Below are positions 23,161 to 35,602 of a DNA stretch of 64,000 nucleotides, piece after piece. Each line of letters opens with the position of its first letter. Positions within the stretch are counted from its first letter, which is position 1. Origin of the DNA: Calcarisporiella thermophila CBS 279.70. Lineage: Eukaryota > Calcarisporiellomycota. Under the pieces are notes generated by a model, which was given only the letters and a program-made list of their open reading frames with translations, ran no database searches and was not told the DNA's origin. A program made the position numbers and the translations under genes. The stretch spans positions 1 through 64,000 of the forward strand of contig NW_027192222.1 in the NCBI RefSeq assembly GCF_041956535.1. Direction: 5' to 3'.

Positions 23161-24579
23161 CTTTTGCTATTGCATGAACCCCTCTAGCATGACCTCATCA
23201 CAGATGCCACGTCTTTACGGTATATGGGGAAAATTCTATTTTTCACCGCATACATACTTATCCTCTCCTCTTCTTTATTCAATAGAAATATTTGAAGCAA
23301 CCCAATACCCTCACCCTTGTGAAAAGTGCGCATGGATGTATGGATGAGCGAGAAAATCCGATGCTCTCATCTCTGACAACCTCCAAATATATGGACATAA
23401 ATCAAGCATATCTTCTTTCGTTCTCGATCCTTGTCATGGCTGAGCCATTTTCCGTCAGAGAAGAACAAGATATTAACCCTGGCTGACAATCAGAATTGGC
23501 CAGGCAAGCACGGTGCGGCTCAGCTATTGCGTTCTTGGTATACCAATTTCTCTCAACCTTCGATCTTGAGGTCGATAGGCGGCGGTTCAATGGATAGGAC
23601 GTGGCCTCCGCTCACTGTTTATTAATATGTCTCTGTCCAGACATGTGTACAGTTTCCTCCTAAAAGCTCAAATAAAAGGTATAAGAAACTTCTTGCCCGA
23701 AGAGCTGGTCTCTGGTGATCAAAACCCCATTTCCTTTTGTTTTCTTTCCTATGCACGGCCTAAAGGAAATAGTCTTCTATTTTAACCAACAATTACATTC
23801 TAAATTATTTTCATAATAATAATGCCCATATTTGTTCGGGTGGATGGGCTAGTTTATTGGTATAAGTGATCTGAGGTAGAGGTTCGCTTCTACTCTCGAA
23901 GCGTATATTCAACCAGAAATAAGCTTTTAACGAGACTCGTTATATCTACTCTAATCGAAGAATGGCCTAATTCTTAAGGGCTAGTAAAAACGAGCTGATG
24001 ACGTTGAATGTATGCTATTATTTTGAAAATGATCAATTTTATCTAGGCCTCCACCCGTTTCTTCCTCCCTGCGGAATAGAAATGCGTGTAATTCGAACCC
24101 ATTTTCTGCCCAAAACCTCTCTAAACTATTGCTCTATATGACCTTGACTCTGGCCGATGGCTTATGAGGGATTTTTAGGGACTGATGCATTGAGCGCCTT
24201 ATATACAATGCTTCAGGGGATGCTCCCGTCTATTAAATTAAACGGGATGAGGAGGAGGCACTATGAACCATTATTACAAACTCCCGTGAAAGTATCCCCA
24301 AGCTTGGGCATGTCGCTTTACAGGTTCACGTCGTTGCAATGATATGGTGTCCTGCTATAGAAACCTATAGGATTGCCATGGAGAGTCTAAGTAGCTCCTC
24401 TGACTCTCCTCTCTCGCGGGTGTGCTTAGAATTCATTCCCAAGCTCAGGTGCCTCCCATGGCGAGAATAAAAGTAGATTGAGGCTGTTCTACTCGATAGC
24501 TTCGTAGTTAACTCTTCTCCAATCAGTTTTTGCTTTGCATTTAGCTCTTCCATCCAAACTCTCCGCCCTTCAAGTCACT
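23161..24579. other. Intergenic region downstream of receptor 3
   Basis: About 1.4 kb with intermediate base composition. Only short overlapping frames without motifs are present. No RNA gene was recognised. Confidence 0.5.
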
Positions 24580-27400
24580 ACCAGCCGGAATCCCCCCTCT
24601 ACCTTCTTCCTGTCCCCCATCTAGTGCCAAAAGCCATCCTAGCCACTCTATTTAAGCCGGCATCCGTCGCTCCCCACGCACAATAAAACGCGATCTCCAC
24701 TGACCTATGCATTCTCTGCTTACCATGACTGCGATTTAGACTTAATGCGCTGAGACAGGAGCCTATCCCTCCTCCAGCCACGGGCCGTTACCACTGGCGA
24801 GTTGGAAAGAGTTGATTAATCTCTCCCATACACAGGCGCATCTGCTCCCCAAACCTCGTCTGTGCCGTGCCCATCGTTCATATACCTAGTTAGGAACAAG
24901 CGGGATAGGACAAAGTTCAGCCAGCACATGATGGTTCTTCCGGCGTAGAAATTTCCTCCTGAAGCCGACTCAGAGCACTTGCACAAGCAGCCTGATGAAG
25001 CAACACTTCGGGCGCCCATTCGCGAGACATTCTCCGAGAACACGGAGCGAAAAAAAAAATAAAGATCGAAGCTTCGCTCGAGCTTAGTCTCAGGCCTGCG
25101 ACTGGCCGCAGCCTCAGCGCGTTTGGATGGAAAAGGGAGGCGGCACCACGCTCAGAACCAAGGAACCAGTCTCCCCCTTCTGTCTCCCAAATAATTGCCA
25201 TTTTTGGGCCTCTTACCTCGTGTGGGCGCGAATATCACCGGACGGGCGATGGAAAGCTAACCTGCCCAGTGTTAAGCCGTGCTCCAAGGGGGAAGCATAA
25301 GGATGCCAAAGACGAGGAGTGTCTTTTTTCTTCCTCATTCCCAAAAGTAGCGAGGTCAAAAGTGCATCTGCGGTGCTAGGATGGGGCCCGCCCATGGACC
25401 CACAACCCCTACGGCGTCTCCCCCCGAGCCACCCCATCTCATCAAGGCAGAGGAGGTGGGCTGACAACTAAACAGGGTGGATAGGCTCGGCTGAGTCAGA
25501 CGGGCCACAAGGTTAAGCTCAAGCTTACCCCCGACGTTGCTCCCGCAGCTGTGTGCTCCGTCCACGCCAGTCACTCTCGCCCCACCGCCTTCCCATACAT
25601 AGAAACCACGACGTGGTCCCCTTCCTATTTGTCCTCGATTGAAGCCCCGCGGCGGGCATCGAGTGGTTCCGCAAATAGGGGGCGCCCAAGTTTAGTGGGG
25701 ACAAAGCATTTTCTGGGAGCGGTGTGGAAATGAAAAATCAACAATTTAAGCATCCCCCATGACACAAACGGCAGCATGACGTCCACCCGCACCCGATTTC
25801 GCGCTCTTGAAATTTGTCGCCAGCCATGGTCGCACCCCGTCCCACGTAATATATCGAACTTTCGTATTAGCCGGTACCACCGTTGGCTAGCCCCCGCCCC
25901 CCCGCTGGGCTATGGGCCAGGCCCGCCCCCTTGTTTCCTATTCAAGCCGGCCACGCACAGTCCGATTTCATGCACAAAACCGAGCATGCCGCAAGCTGTC
26001 AACGTGAAGCTTATTGACGTGCTGTGGGCCGCCCAAGTGCAGGCGGCATCTCCCGTGTATAGGCGGGAGGGGTACAAGCATGTCTTTTGCAAACCGCTCG
26101 GTTTGTTTGTGCGAGGCGGCCTGTTTGCATTGTAGGAGAGGGCCCCTACTGCAGATCTGCCTGTTCGATGGTATGGTGGCTTAGCTATTTATGCAGATGA
26201 CGTCTGGAAGGGGGCTGATAGCTCCTGGCTCATGGGCCCACCCAACCCAACTCTCCACCGTCGTGGAAGGTGGAACGAAAGGAGGGAAGAGGACGAAGAA
26301 GCCCCCTTCTTCTCCCCCGTCTCCCCATTCCCCTTGCTCACCACACAGCCGCCCTATTAGTTAGGGGGAAGTATTAGGAGGACGGTCGGTGGCTGGCAAT
26401 TATGTGTGGGAAAACATGCGAGACTGTGCTTCAAGCCAAGAACGGGGAGAGGGGAAGGGTTCCGAAAAGGTTTTAGAGATTCCAAGTTTAAATTGGGGGA
26501 TTTCAAGACCCGACTATGGATTCGGACTAATTGGCCTCGATTCGCATCCGGCGCCTTCCTCCTTCTAGGCAAATTGGGGTATCGTGGAGGAATGTTGCCG
26601 CCTGGGGGAGAGCGCCTAGCGCTTATGGGCAAAAGGCCTGCGCGGCTCGTCGCCTTTGGCCGCCAGGGATGGGCAAAGCTGCCAAGACCATGCCGCCGCC
26701 TCTTCCCATGCAGCTCTGGGCACCAGTGAACGAGCGGGTACGTCATCTCCTGCAAGGGACCAGGGCATGAATCCGTCCTCAGCCATGAACCCAGAGGTGA
26801 AAGGCAATGGAGGGCTTGAGCCCGAACAGATCGGACCGGAGCGCCGTGGTTGAGACAGAGGAGAACGTTGCGGCCCGAGCGCCTGGGGGAAGAGATCTGG
26901 ATGCGCCCAGCCAAGCTGCGCTGCCGCGCGTCAAGCGCGCCAACGCCGCAAGATCCACGGCACGAGATGGCCGACAGAGGGGCGCGGCGCTCCGAGTAGG
27001 CGACGGGGGAGGCCATAATTTGGCCCAGCGCCGAATCGGAGTGGAAGGAGGTTAATGCAGTATAAGGAAGGCTGCGCATGCAGAGGAAGTCCGGCATAAG
27101 GCGGGCGGCAGGCGAGCTCCATATCGGCCGTAGCTCCGGGCCATGGCCAGGGGAGAGGAGGGGTTGTGGAAGAAACTAGAGAGTGGGCAAGGCACGGAGG
27201 CGGGCTCCGGGATATTTTCGTGGGATTTGGCATTGGGCAGACCTCTTTAGCGCTTGCAAAGGAAAAAAATGCTTTGGCGACCCCCTTCATGCCCCGTGGG
27301 AAGTTGAGGTAGCACCTTTCATGGAACTCTGTAACTTGTCATGTGGAGGGGGTGTGTTCCCCCAATGACCGCGCGGTGACACAGCATGAAAATGTGCGTG
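24580..27400. other. GC-rich non-coding island
   Basis: About 2.8 kb rich in C and G, in sharp contrast to the AT-rich flanks. Long frames on both strands (for example 26357-27097 minus and 25776-26135 plus) arise because stop codons are rare here. Their translations are rich in Arg, Pro, Ala and Gly without domain motifs, and they overlap antisense. No rRNA, tRNA or gene family is recognised. It may be an extended promoter of the symporter gene at 27756, a long non-coding transcript or a decayed insertion. Confidence 0.5.
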
Positions 27401-27755
27401 TTTAGGGAATCGATTTGCATCCCCGACCACGGTGCAAGCATTTTTGAGGCTCAACCAAACTCAATTTAAAATCATTGCAGCAAAAATTTTTTATTTATAT
27501 TGCCCGAATTCCTCGCCGCATTTCCGTTGCTCTCTTCGCTCGCCCTCTCTGTTTTCTCCCGTGCCTTGTTCCTGCCGCATCCCGCCGCCGCAGCCTGCGC
27601 TCTCCGCCGCCCTCGCTCTTGCCGCCCGCTGTTTCTTCTGTCTTCGCCATAGCTTCGGTGCTGAAACCTAGCTCTCATATCTGTCTCGGCGCTCCTACCC
27701 TCTTGTCGTCATCTCTTCCAACGCAAAAGCAACCAAATACAAGCACAGCTCTACT

Positions 27756-29392
27756 ATGCTAGGCAACAAAATTCGAGGAGCATGGAACGACTACGTCGCC
27801 TACATTCATGCCCCCAACAATGTTCAAGGTCCAATGCGGCCTTTGGTCAAGCCTTATCGTGTGGTTGCGAAGACTAACTTGACATTATGGTAGGCGCCAA
27901 CTTATTCCATAGCTTCTTCGATAGAAGATTTCTCAATATTCTTGATTCAGGATCTTCATTGGCATGTTAATCGGCATTCTTATCGGCGCTGTGAATCCCC
28001 AGGCTGGAATTACAATTGGACCTTTTGGAACCGCATTCATTCGTATGATTCAGACCCTGATGGTGCCTCTTATTTTCTCCACACTCGTAGTCGGGTAATT
28101 ATTGTTTTGCAAAGCTGATTTCTGATCCCGTGTGAAATGATTCTAACCCCCTTTTCCCGACGCATCATAGTATTGCTGGCCATGGGGATGATCTTGTTCG
28201 TATCGGAAGGCTCGCCTTGAAGTCAATTATCTACTTCCTTATCGTAACCACCCTCGCTCTTGCCGTTGGGTTAGTCATGGTCAACATCTGTCGCCCTGGA
28301 GATGGTATCGATTTGACCAACGTGAGCGTCTCGAAACAGGTCGAAGATTTTAAGAACAAATCAATTACGTGGGAGGACGAGTTCAACAAAATCATCCCAA
28401 AGTCCTTTTTCCAGGCCGCCTCAGATAATGAAGTGCTCTCGATTGTGTTTTGCGCCGTCATGTTTTCCGTGGGTATTATCAAGGTGGATCAGCATAGCAA
28501 ACGTACCATGCTTGCATTCTGCGATAGCCTGTCCAACATAATGTTCAAGGTCGTAGCGCTCGTGATGAACTACGCCCCCATCGGTATTGCTGCCGCTCTC
28601 GCTGCAACGGTTGGTAAAAACGGTGTCGGAGTGCTTATCAATTTGGGCAAACTGGTTGGAACGCTCTACGGCGCCCTCGCGATCTTCGTGTTGGTCATTT
28701 TCGTCCCCATCATCCTTGTACTCCGCATTCCATTTGTGGGCTTCTTAAAACACGTGGGTCTCCCTTGGTTGATTGCGTTCTCAACCGCCTCCTCCGAGTC
28801 GGCTCTGCCCCGTGCCATGGAGAACATGCAGAAGTTTGGCGTCCCCAAGCGAATTGTCGCCTTCGTCATTCCTTGTGGTTACTCATTCAACTTGGATGGC
28901 ACCACGCTTTACCTATCTCTTGCCGCCATTTTCTGTGCGCAGGCCGGTGGCATGAACTTGGATATCGGCCGCCAGCTCGCCATCCTTGGTACTCTCATCC
29001 TCTCCTCAAAGGGTGTGGCGGCCATTCCTCGTGCTTCCATGGTGGTGCTAGCCGGCACGGTGACGAGCTACGGTCTCCCCCAGTCAGCTGTCACATTAAT
29101 TCTAGGAGTGGACGCCCTCATGGACATGGCTCGTACCTCGGTGAATGTGTTTGGAAACTGCCTTGCCTGCGTTGTCATGAGCAAATGGGAGGGTGTGTTC
29201 CGAGGTGAAGAATGGCAAGAGGAGATGCGCCAGCTTGAATTCCAGGCACAGAGAGAACTGCAAGACGATCTGGAGGCCAACAACGAGAAGGTAAACCCGG
29301 ACAACAAGGACGGCGTCAGTGTATCCTATCGTGAGCATGCAGAATACCCCCGCCCCGTCGACATTGAAGAGAGACAAGACAGGCACCCTTAG
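27756..29392 (+). CDS. Dicarboxylate/amino acid:cation symporter (DAACS, SLC1-like)
   Basis: Three exons, 27756-27889, 27951-28094 and 28171-29392, give 499 residues. Family signatures are in order: MVPLIFSTLVVGIAG in the third helix, the serine-rich re-entrant hairpin region AFSTASSESALPRAM, CGYSFNLDGTTLY in TM7, GVAAIPRAS in the second hairpin and MDMARTSVNVFGN in TM8, which carries the substrate- and ion-binding Asp/Asn residues. Such proteins import glutamate, aspartate or C4-dicarboxylates with Na+ or H+ across the plasma membrane. The C-terminal tail of about 55 residues is charged and cytosolic. The gene follows the GC-rich island and a C/T-rich leader. Fungal members are less common than bacterial and animal ones, but codon and intron structure argue for a resident eukaryotic gene. 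Confidence 0.93.
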
Positions 29393-30263
29393 ACACCATG
29401 CAAATACACCCCATGCCACAAGGATCGAGAAACAAACCATGAAACGTAGAAGAGATGCAGAAGTAGGTCCAATCAAACTTGGAAGAACCTAAAGGAGTGG
29501 AGCAAGCGGAGGAGAGAAAGAGTGGACGTGGACAAAAGCGTTGTTTTTTACTTTTAATTTATTTATTTATAGTGTTCTTTTTATCTTTTGTACTTTGCTT
29601 TATCCTATGGTTTAATAAACTTGTCTCTACTTGATTTCTTATATGTATGGGTAATGCTCATTCCTGAAAAATAGAAGACTCCCGGGTCATCGTAGAGAGA
29701 TATCTCTTCAGGGCTTAAGAGCCGAAAAGAAGATTCGCCCATTGCATATGAATGAAGGTAGGTAGGCTTCTCCGATGAAAAGCTGATATACAAAGAGAAA
29801 CTTCAACAAAAAGGGGAGGTGGATAGATTTTAGATTCTCTCAATGCTAGCCTCCCAATATAGCTCATATAGGTAACCCTTTGAGAACCTAGGAGTCTGTA
29901 TCGCCTCTCTGTACCCTCTTCAACATTACAGTTGAATAGTGATCGCCACTTTTGAAGACACAAATCGAAAACCCTATGTAGGGCGAGACCAAATTATACT
30001 CCTACCATTTATCTTCATTTGCTTACAAGTTCACCCACAGCCACCCATTTATATCAAGAGAGTGTTGGAAAAAAAAAGAGGAAATATCACTTTACATATT
30101 CAGGAGAATATAAGAAGAATAAAAGGATCGGAGTTGAGAGAGAAAGGTAAAGAACATGGACAAGAACACAAGACCAATAATTCGTAAGTTAATAAAAAAA
30201 AATCCCTTTGGTGTGATAAAAAAACAAACAAATGAAAGGAAAAACGAAAGGAATGAGGTAAGC
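29393..30263. other. Convergent 3' region of symporter and Dcp2
   Basis: AT-rich spacer of about 870 bp with an AATAAA-like signal at 29614-29619 after the symporter. No gene is seen. Confidence 0.55.
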
Positions 30264-32552
30264 CTATGCACCATTGCCTCGCAACGTTTGTAAAAGCGTC
30301 TCTCTTCTCGCCTTTAAGAGGGCATGGGGCCCATCCTGGCCATTTCCGCGCGACATGGACGACCATGGCCGCAAGGGTTGTCCGTGAGGAGGCGGGATGG
30401 GGGGCGTGGGGGCTGGATGAGGGTGTGGCTGTGCTCCATGCTGTAAGATATTAAGAAGGGAGTGACGCCGTGCTTGTTGAGAGGCAGCGTCCAGAGCTGT
30501 ATTCACAGGTATCGTTGGTTGGGCCTTGCTGGGGGATTGAAGAAGTGTATGCAGTAAACTTGACTGCCGAGTTGAGATAGGGGCGTTGGTTTGATTGGCA
30601 GGATAAACGGTCGGGGCAGTGGAGTGCATCTTGGCGTGTACGGGAGGCCACACCGGAACCGGCGATTCATGCCGCGGAATGTTGCTTGCCGGGGGAAGTG
30701 AGGATCGCGCGGGTAGGGGAATCCCGCCCGGAAGCATGTGTGAGCTTCGAAAGGTGGTAGCGGTAGCGGGCCGTTGTGGAAAAGGCGGTGAGACCGGGTA
30801 GCTGAGCGAACTGGACCGATAATTTATCGTGCTAGAGAGGTTGGAAAGGGCGGTGGCGGTGGGTGGGGTGGAAACGGGAGGTTGGTACTGTTGCGGTTGT
30901 TGCGGCTGTTGCTGCTGCGGTTGCGAGACGTGATTAGAGGAAATGCCAAGGAGGCTCTTGAGGGCGTCGGATTTTCCGACGGGCCCTGCTGTTGTAGGGC
31001 GCTCGGCAATCCCAAGCATCGATTTCAGCATATTGCTAGCGTCCGCTCCTTGGCTCATCCCGCTCTCGCGGCCGCCAATCATGGGTATACTCGAAATCAC
31101 GGCCGGGTCCACATGAGAATTGTGCATGACAGGCGTCTGGTCGAGTGGCTTGTGATTGTTAAGATCGGATGTATAGCCTTCTCCGGTTTTCCTTTTCGCT
31201 TTTTTGCGACTGCTCACCCATTGCCGCAATTTTCTACACAAAAACATGGACCCGTTAGCGGGAATTGGATGAAAGAACTCGTCCACACTCGAGTCCGTAC
31301 CCGACAAAGGGCACCACCAAGAAGAAATTACTCCGATTTTGCTTGATGATGGACTGTCGCACTGTGCGCCCCTCCGTATCGCTCTTTGCTCCGCTACCTC
31401 CCCCTCCACCGTATCTGTTGTTCCCACAAGCTCCACTGGGAATGGCCCCACCGTTCATCCCTTTAGCGGCGCTATCCGGTCGCCAAGTTGGAAGCTCCGA
31501 AAGTTTATGCCAGGCAATTTTCTAAAAAAAAGAATGCCGATTTAAAGTTAACTATGATATAGAGGAGAATGCTTCATCAGGCTAGTGATGCCATACGCTG
31601 ATCTCTTTACGAGTTTGCGGACAAAATTCTGTCTTTTCTGGCACACCCTCCACCAAGTAGAGTCGTATCCGCTGCTCCTTCAGAGTCATCTCGATGTACT
31701 CAGTCTCAACAAGATAGGGTGAGATATCAAATCCTGTCTCTTCATAGACCTAATTAAAAATAATAGGAATGTCCAGGTTTCCGTTGAAAATAAAAAACAA
31801 GGGTAAAATCAATGTACCTCTCTAATTGCACAGCTGTCTTCTGATTCATCCTTGTTTATTTTACCCTTTGGAAAACCCCAACTTGAACGGGAAGACCAGC
31901 CTTTTACTAACAGACACTGGAGATAAAATTGTACGTAGAGAGATCGGATTAGAGAGATTAGCCATTCATTACAAGCATCGTGGACGACATACCTTATCTA
32001 GCTTTTCATTCAATATAATGGCCCCACAAACTGGGACCCGGATCTTGTATTGCATAAAATCTGCGAATGCACGTTCATGATCGTTGGACCACTGACTTAG
32101 GAGTGGGCAATGCTGAAAAAGTAATCAAAATCAACAGGTTAAGGACAATGGTCTGCCCATCTGTACACAGATGGGTCCACTAGAACAATGTTTAAATAGT
32201 AACAAAGAAAAAAAGGAGGTGGAGGGGGATGAACAAAAAGGATATTTTTCTTTGAAAAGTTCTTTAGATTAAAACTGGGGAGCTGTGGGTTCTGTTCGCG
32301 AACAAAGTCTTCGTAGAACCAGTGTGCTTGCTCTATCTGGAAGCAGATGCGCTCCACGCTTTGTAGCTCTTCCTCAGGTACATTGATAATAAATCGACTA
32401 AAATAATGGGATTGGGAGCGGAGGAAGAAGATGGAAATCGGGCAGAACCCACAAGATCAATTCTTAAATTCTCCCATAGAATTGAGAAGAATGAATGGTC
32501 ACCTGCAGAGATCATCTAGGATTTCGTCCAACGTTGCTTGCGCAAGCGACAT
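30264..32552 (-). CDS. DCP2: mRNA-decapping enzyme Dcp2
   Basis: Seven exons on the minus strand: 32552-32503, 32397-32235, 32112-31993, 31916-31818, 31749-31597, 31521-31301, 31233-30264, total 591 residues. The N-terminal regulatory domain shows the Box A hallmark ([25 protein letters not shown]). The catalytic domain has [14 protein letters not shown] and a Nudix box G-x5-E-x7-REVYEETG (about residues 129-151), and Box B ends [14 protein letters not shown]. Dcp2 hydrolyses the m7G cap during mRNA turnover in the cytoplasm and P-bodies with Dcp1 and Edc proteins. The long tail (about 275-591) is low-complexity, Pro/Gln-rich, with several leucine-rich short helices ([38 protein letters not shown]) like the HLM motifs that bind Edc3/Pat1. 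The exon 2 donor (GTTCAT at 32234) is weak but required by frame and conservation. Confidence 0.95.
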
Positions 32553-32994
32553 TAGGGCTGTAATATATATACAAAGATGCCTATAATAATGGAATGGGTA
32601 CGCGTTCTCAGAAAATAAGAGTGGAGGGAAACCTTTTCAGCCTGTGTGGCTTGCTTGAGAAACTGAAATAGAGAGCAGATCAATTTTGTTTTTTGTGCTA
32701 AAGTTTGGGCCATGCACCAAGTCACGAATTAGAAATGGTCCAAAATGTTACGTCGAATATATAGCCGCTATGGAAGAGACGTGAAGCACCGGTTCTCAGG
32801 AAAGAGTATGTATAAATTGAGGAAAGAGAAAGGGGAAAAAAAATGAAATAGCATAAAATTCACACAAAGGCATAGGCAAAGAATAAAAAGCAAACAGTGG
32901 TTTTTTTCGTAGAAAACAGGAGTAAACAAATCGAAGAAAATAATCATCAGGCTAAGAAATGTATATAGAATATTACACAAGAGTCTAGTCCAAT
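32553..32994. other. Short spacer between Dcp2 start and Hrd1 stop
   Basis: About 440 bp AT-rich sequence holding the Hrd1 3' end and the Dcp2 promoter. No gene is seen. Confidence 0.6.
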
Positions 32995-35139
32995 TCAATC
33001 CACTTCCGCATGGTCGTCGGCGTCTTGTACGGTGGTTGCATATTGCCCTCTCGAGCTACTTCCACTGGAGTTATCCGCATTTTGCGTGTCAGCATTATTG
33101 CCGGACGTGGGGGCATTAGTGGACGAAGATGGACCAGTGGCAGCTGGTTGTGTTGAGGTGGCAGGGTTGGAGAGATTAGACTGAGGCGGGGTAGGCAACA
33201 CATTAATTGCCTGTGTTAGCACGTTGATTGCTTGGAAAATTTGCTCCTGGGCAGCAAGTAGAATACGAAGCCTTTCCGCGAGGGCCTCGCGAGTGGTTGT
33301 CTCCAGTAACCGAAGCTGATCGTCAGTTAAGTCTCGAAGAGCTGCTGCCGATGGCTCAACTCTAGGAGGCTGCAATGACGAGGATAGGAAAGCAGCTGTC
33401 GCGGTATTAGAAATGGATGCAACAGGGAGCGAAATATTAACTGGTACTGCTCCCACCTGAGCGGCTTCACCCGAGGATGTAGCCTCTCTTTGGGATGTCT
33501 CTGGATTATGTTGCTGTAGTTGTTGCTGCTGTGGTTGCATAGCTGAGCCACCCTGCTGCCAAAGAGGAGGAGCATTTCCCATCGGAGGCATGAAAAATAC
33601 AGGAGCATATGTTGTGGTAGGATTCATGAGGGGAGGGGAAGCGATGGGACCTTGAGGAGTGTTAGGGAGAGGTGGGATGATGGGCTGAGCTGGTTCAGGT
33701 GTCTCCTGAATGACCGATCGCCGACTATTTAGAAATAATAGAATGAATGAATGCCTCGGTACAACTCAAATTCATGTGCATTTTACCAGGTTGGGCAAGC
33801 TTGCTGTCTTTCTAGCCAACTTCTCAAACACCTAAAGTGGAACACATGCCCACACGGCAATCGCTTTGGATTTTCCCCAGGTGAGTTGCTTGGCCCTCCC
33901 GCGCCGTTGGCCTGTCTCTGCCTATTGGTAGCGGTTCTCGCCACCATCTCTTCTCTGCAGATAATACAGGTACGATCACTCATTCGTTCGAATTCCTCTT
34001 CAGTCGCGTCTGGGTATCGTTCATCCATATTACGTGTCGCACGGCGATATCGCAACAAGTCACGACATTTTTGGAGGAATGAGCGCATTGTCAGGTAGAC
34101 ATCACGAATAACATGCAGAGGGAGCCCATAGTATTGGCTCACCACGCCACAAAAGATAAGATAGGTGATAAGTTTAAAAAGATCTGATGTAAAAAAAAAA
34201 ATACACCGTTTAATCCGGCGTTAATATACTGTTCTCAAAAAAAGCGGGGGAGTGAACATAGCATTAGATGTTTACCAGTCACTAAATCTAAGTAGAAAAG
34301 GTAGAGCGATTTCTCCTCCCAGTGACCCTCACGCCTCATATCCATGACATGCAAACAATATCGCGCCATAGTGGAGAGTATCGTCAACACAAGTATGGCA
34401 TACTGTTTTGGAAATAGAGATTTGTAAAAAAAGCACTCGAGTTTGCATTTCAATTACAATAATTCATACCTCAAATCCAAACATAATCTCAAGGCTTCCC
34501 GATTTTGTTCTCAAAGTCACCTCTACTGCATGGAACACTCTCCAGAAGTCGATATACCATAAGATCAACATCACGATGACAATGCGAGTATGGAAACGGG
34601 GCGAAAGAGTAGGCGATTGACTCATCTAATTATGAAATAAAAAATGTCAGGAAAAAAAAATCAGGGAAAATCGAATGTTCGAAAATCTACATAGTCAACA
34701 CGATCCTGGGAGATCCAATGAAAGATTTTGCAAAAGAGCAGCATGGTAAGACTCCAGATGAATGCAGCATTAAACTGTTCCCGAAATATAGTCATTGCAA
34801 GACAAGCCTCCATCACCGAATACCAGGAGCGCTCATATAAATGCTAAGTATAAGAATTAATCCGCAATTAGTTTGATCGTGACAAGAATGTTAGATTTCA
34901 CGACATACCTCGACCTCAATCGCCCGCAATTCTCCGAAGAATATTCGTTGCAACATTTTCCCAAACAAGAATGTCAAGAGGAACCCCATGTTCATCAAGA
35001 CAAGTAGGCAGGCGGAAGAATGAGAGAGGAAGATGCTTGCTGAATAGTAGTTAGAGCGCAGTGAGAGTGACCAAAGCACCGTGGCTGCAAAAAGCAGACC
35101 ACTCACGCCAGCGTAGGCCGTTAAGCGCATCGCTTGCAA
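32995..35139 (-). CDS. HRD1: ERAD RING E3 ubiquitin ligase Hrd1/synoviolin
   Basis: Six exons: 35139-34909, 34843-34691, 34625-34470, 34402-34276, 34183-33787, 33724-32995, total 597 residues (start could be the Met three codons in). The N-terminal half is a multispanning membrane domain with Hrd1 hallmarks: HLYERSWYSVMEACLAMTIF, HWISQDRVDYM and YYGLPLHVIRDVY. A RING-H2 finger at about 294-357 reads CIIC, then LPCGHVFHFRCLRSWL and CPTC, with the last cysteine codon split by an intron. The C-terminal tail is Gln/Pro/Ser-rich. Hrd1 forms the ER retrotranslocation channel and ubiquitinates misfolded luminal and membrane proteins together with Hrd3/Sel1 and Der1. Like Dcp2 and the Srp1-like gene it is on the minus strand, but each has its own spacer. 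Confidence 0.95.
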
Positions 35140-35602
35140 TTATGCGGCAAAAATGAAAGCACGAGTGGGGAAAAGAGACGCGTCGATCAGTCTAATTGGA
35201 CAAGTGAAATTAAGCGTATTATAAGGAATGTAAAATCAGAACAAGTATCAAGCAAACAATGTGATCAGTACTTCGAGGAATCGTTATTGGAGATTATGAA
35301 GTATGAAATACTTTGACATCCAAAAAATTACGTGGTGAATAATGGGTGGCTCACAAAGAATATAATTCTCAATTACATTATATATAACCTAACCTAAACC
35401 CTTCATCCAAGAGATATATTGGATTAAAAATAAATTGCGGTTCGGGCAAAAAATGTCCAGCATGTTTAATAGACAAGAGACTCTTTTATGTATAAGGTTA
35501 TTGTTTACTGAAAATGTATTGATATTTTATTTAACCACCTTTTTCCGAAAAACAAAGCTTCGTTCGTCCATACTAACCCACCCCCTATTAGTTTATGTAA
35601 AT
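35140..35602. other. Spacer upstream of Hrd1
   Basis: About 460 bp AT-rich sequence containing the Hrd1 promoter and the 3' end of the Srp1-like gene. An ACCTAACCTAAAC stretch near 35388 echoes the first bases of the window but is not an array. Confidence 0.5.

Noticed and set aside
24085-24115. GGGTTCGAATT on the minus strand, like a tRNA T-loop
   Set aside because: Flanking bases do not form a 5-bp T-stem or an acceptor stem; no tRNA can be folded.
26357-27097. Minus-strand frame of 246 codons in the GC-rich island
   Set aside because: Stops are rare by composition here. The translation is rich in Arg, Pro, Ser and Leu without motifs and is overlapped by open frames on the other strand.
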